Assembly (NCBI GenBank): GCA_905221615.1
Contig: CAJNDT010001232.1
Coordinates: 1-64,000 of the forward strand
Direction: 5' to 3'
Source: Symbiodinium sp. CCMP2592
Taxonomy: Eukaryota > Sar > Dinophyceae > Suessiales > Symbiodiniaceae
DNA length: 64,000 nucleotides
Under the pieces are notes generated by a model that was not told the DNA's origin, made no database searches, and worked only from the letters and a program-made list of their open reading frames with translations. Shown here piece after piece: positions 63,959 to 64,000 of this stretch (position 1 is its first letter; each line of letters opens with the position of its first letter). Position numbers and translations under genes: made by a program.

Positions 63959-64000
63959 TACTCAGGACGGATTAGGGCTGCAAGATCCGCTAAGCGTGAC

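Overview
The window reads as nuclear DNA of a dinoflagellate. It has TTTAGGG/CCCTAAA-type repeats scattered through every non-coding stretch, intron-dense genes whose introns start with GC or GA as often as GT, a flagellar gene (PACRG), and long intronless reading frames at both ends. The taxon is inferred from these traits; no species can be named. No complete dinoflagellate spliced leader, tRNA, rRNA or CRISPR array was seen.

Layout. Bases 1-2934 hold the 3' part of an intronless gene with an endonuclease/exonuclease/phosphatase-like domain. From 3 to 54 kb the DNA is repeat-rich, and the short exons found there all lie on the + strand. Two split genes could be assembled by hand from homology plus reading phase: a possibly secreted proline iminopeptidase-like hydrolase (about 8-22.1 kb, 14 exons found, one short exon missing) and PACRG (36.6-50.5 kb, 12 exons covering essentially the whole conserved domain). 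Between and after them lie exons of at least five more genes of unknown family, some joined in consistent phase. The introns carry telomere-like arrays, microsatellites and about ten families of roughly 100-bp hairpin (MITE-like) elements. Two of these families leave 4-bp target duplications. Many introns are bordered by the same 4-7 bases at both splice sites, as expected for introns that arose by insertion or tandem duplication.

From about 54.3 kb the texture changes: telomere-like blocks and hairpins stop and the + strand becomes a tight array of intronless ORFs to the window end. Its core is a reverse transcriptase with an N-terminal GIY-YIG-like endonuclease (the permuted Penelope-like layout) that follows a P/Q/T-rich protein in the same frame, separated by a single TGA. 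Upstream is a Pro/Gln- and Arg/Ser-rich protein with an ADP-ribosyltransferase-like HGT motif. Downstream are four small ORFs; three of them follow a shared CCGCAGC(C)ATTT motif 32-49 nt before the start codon. This cassette is the best candidate for an undescribed system. Whether it is one element is an inference.
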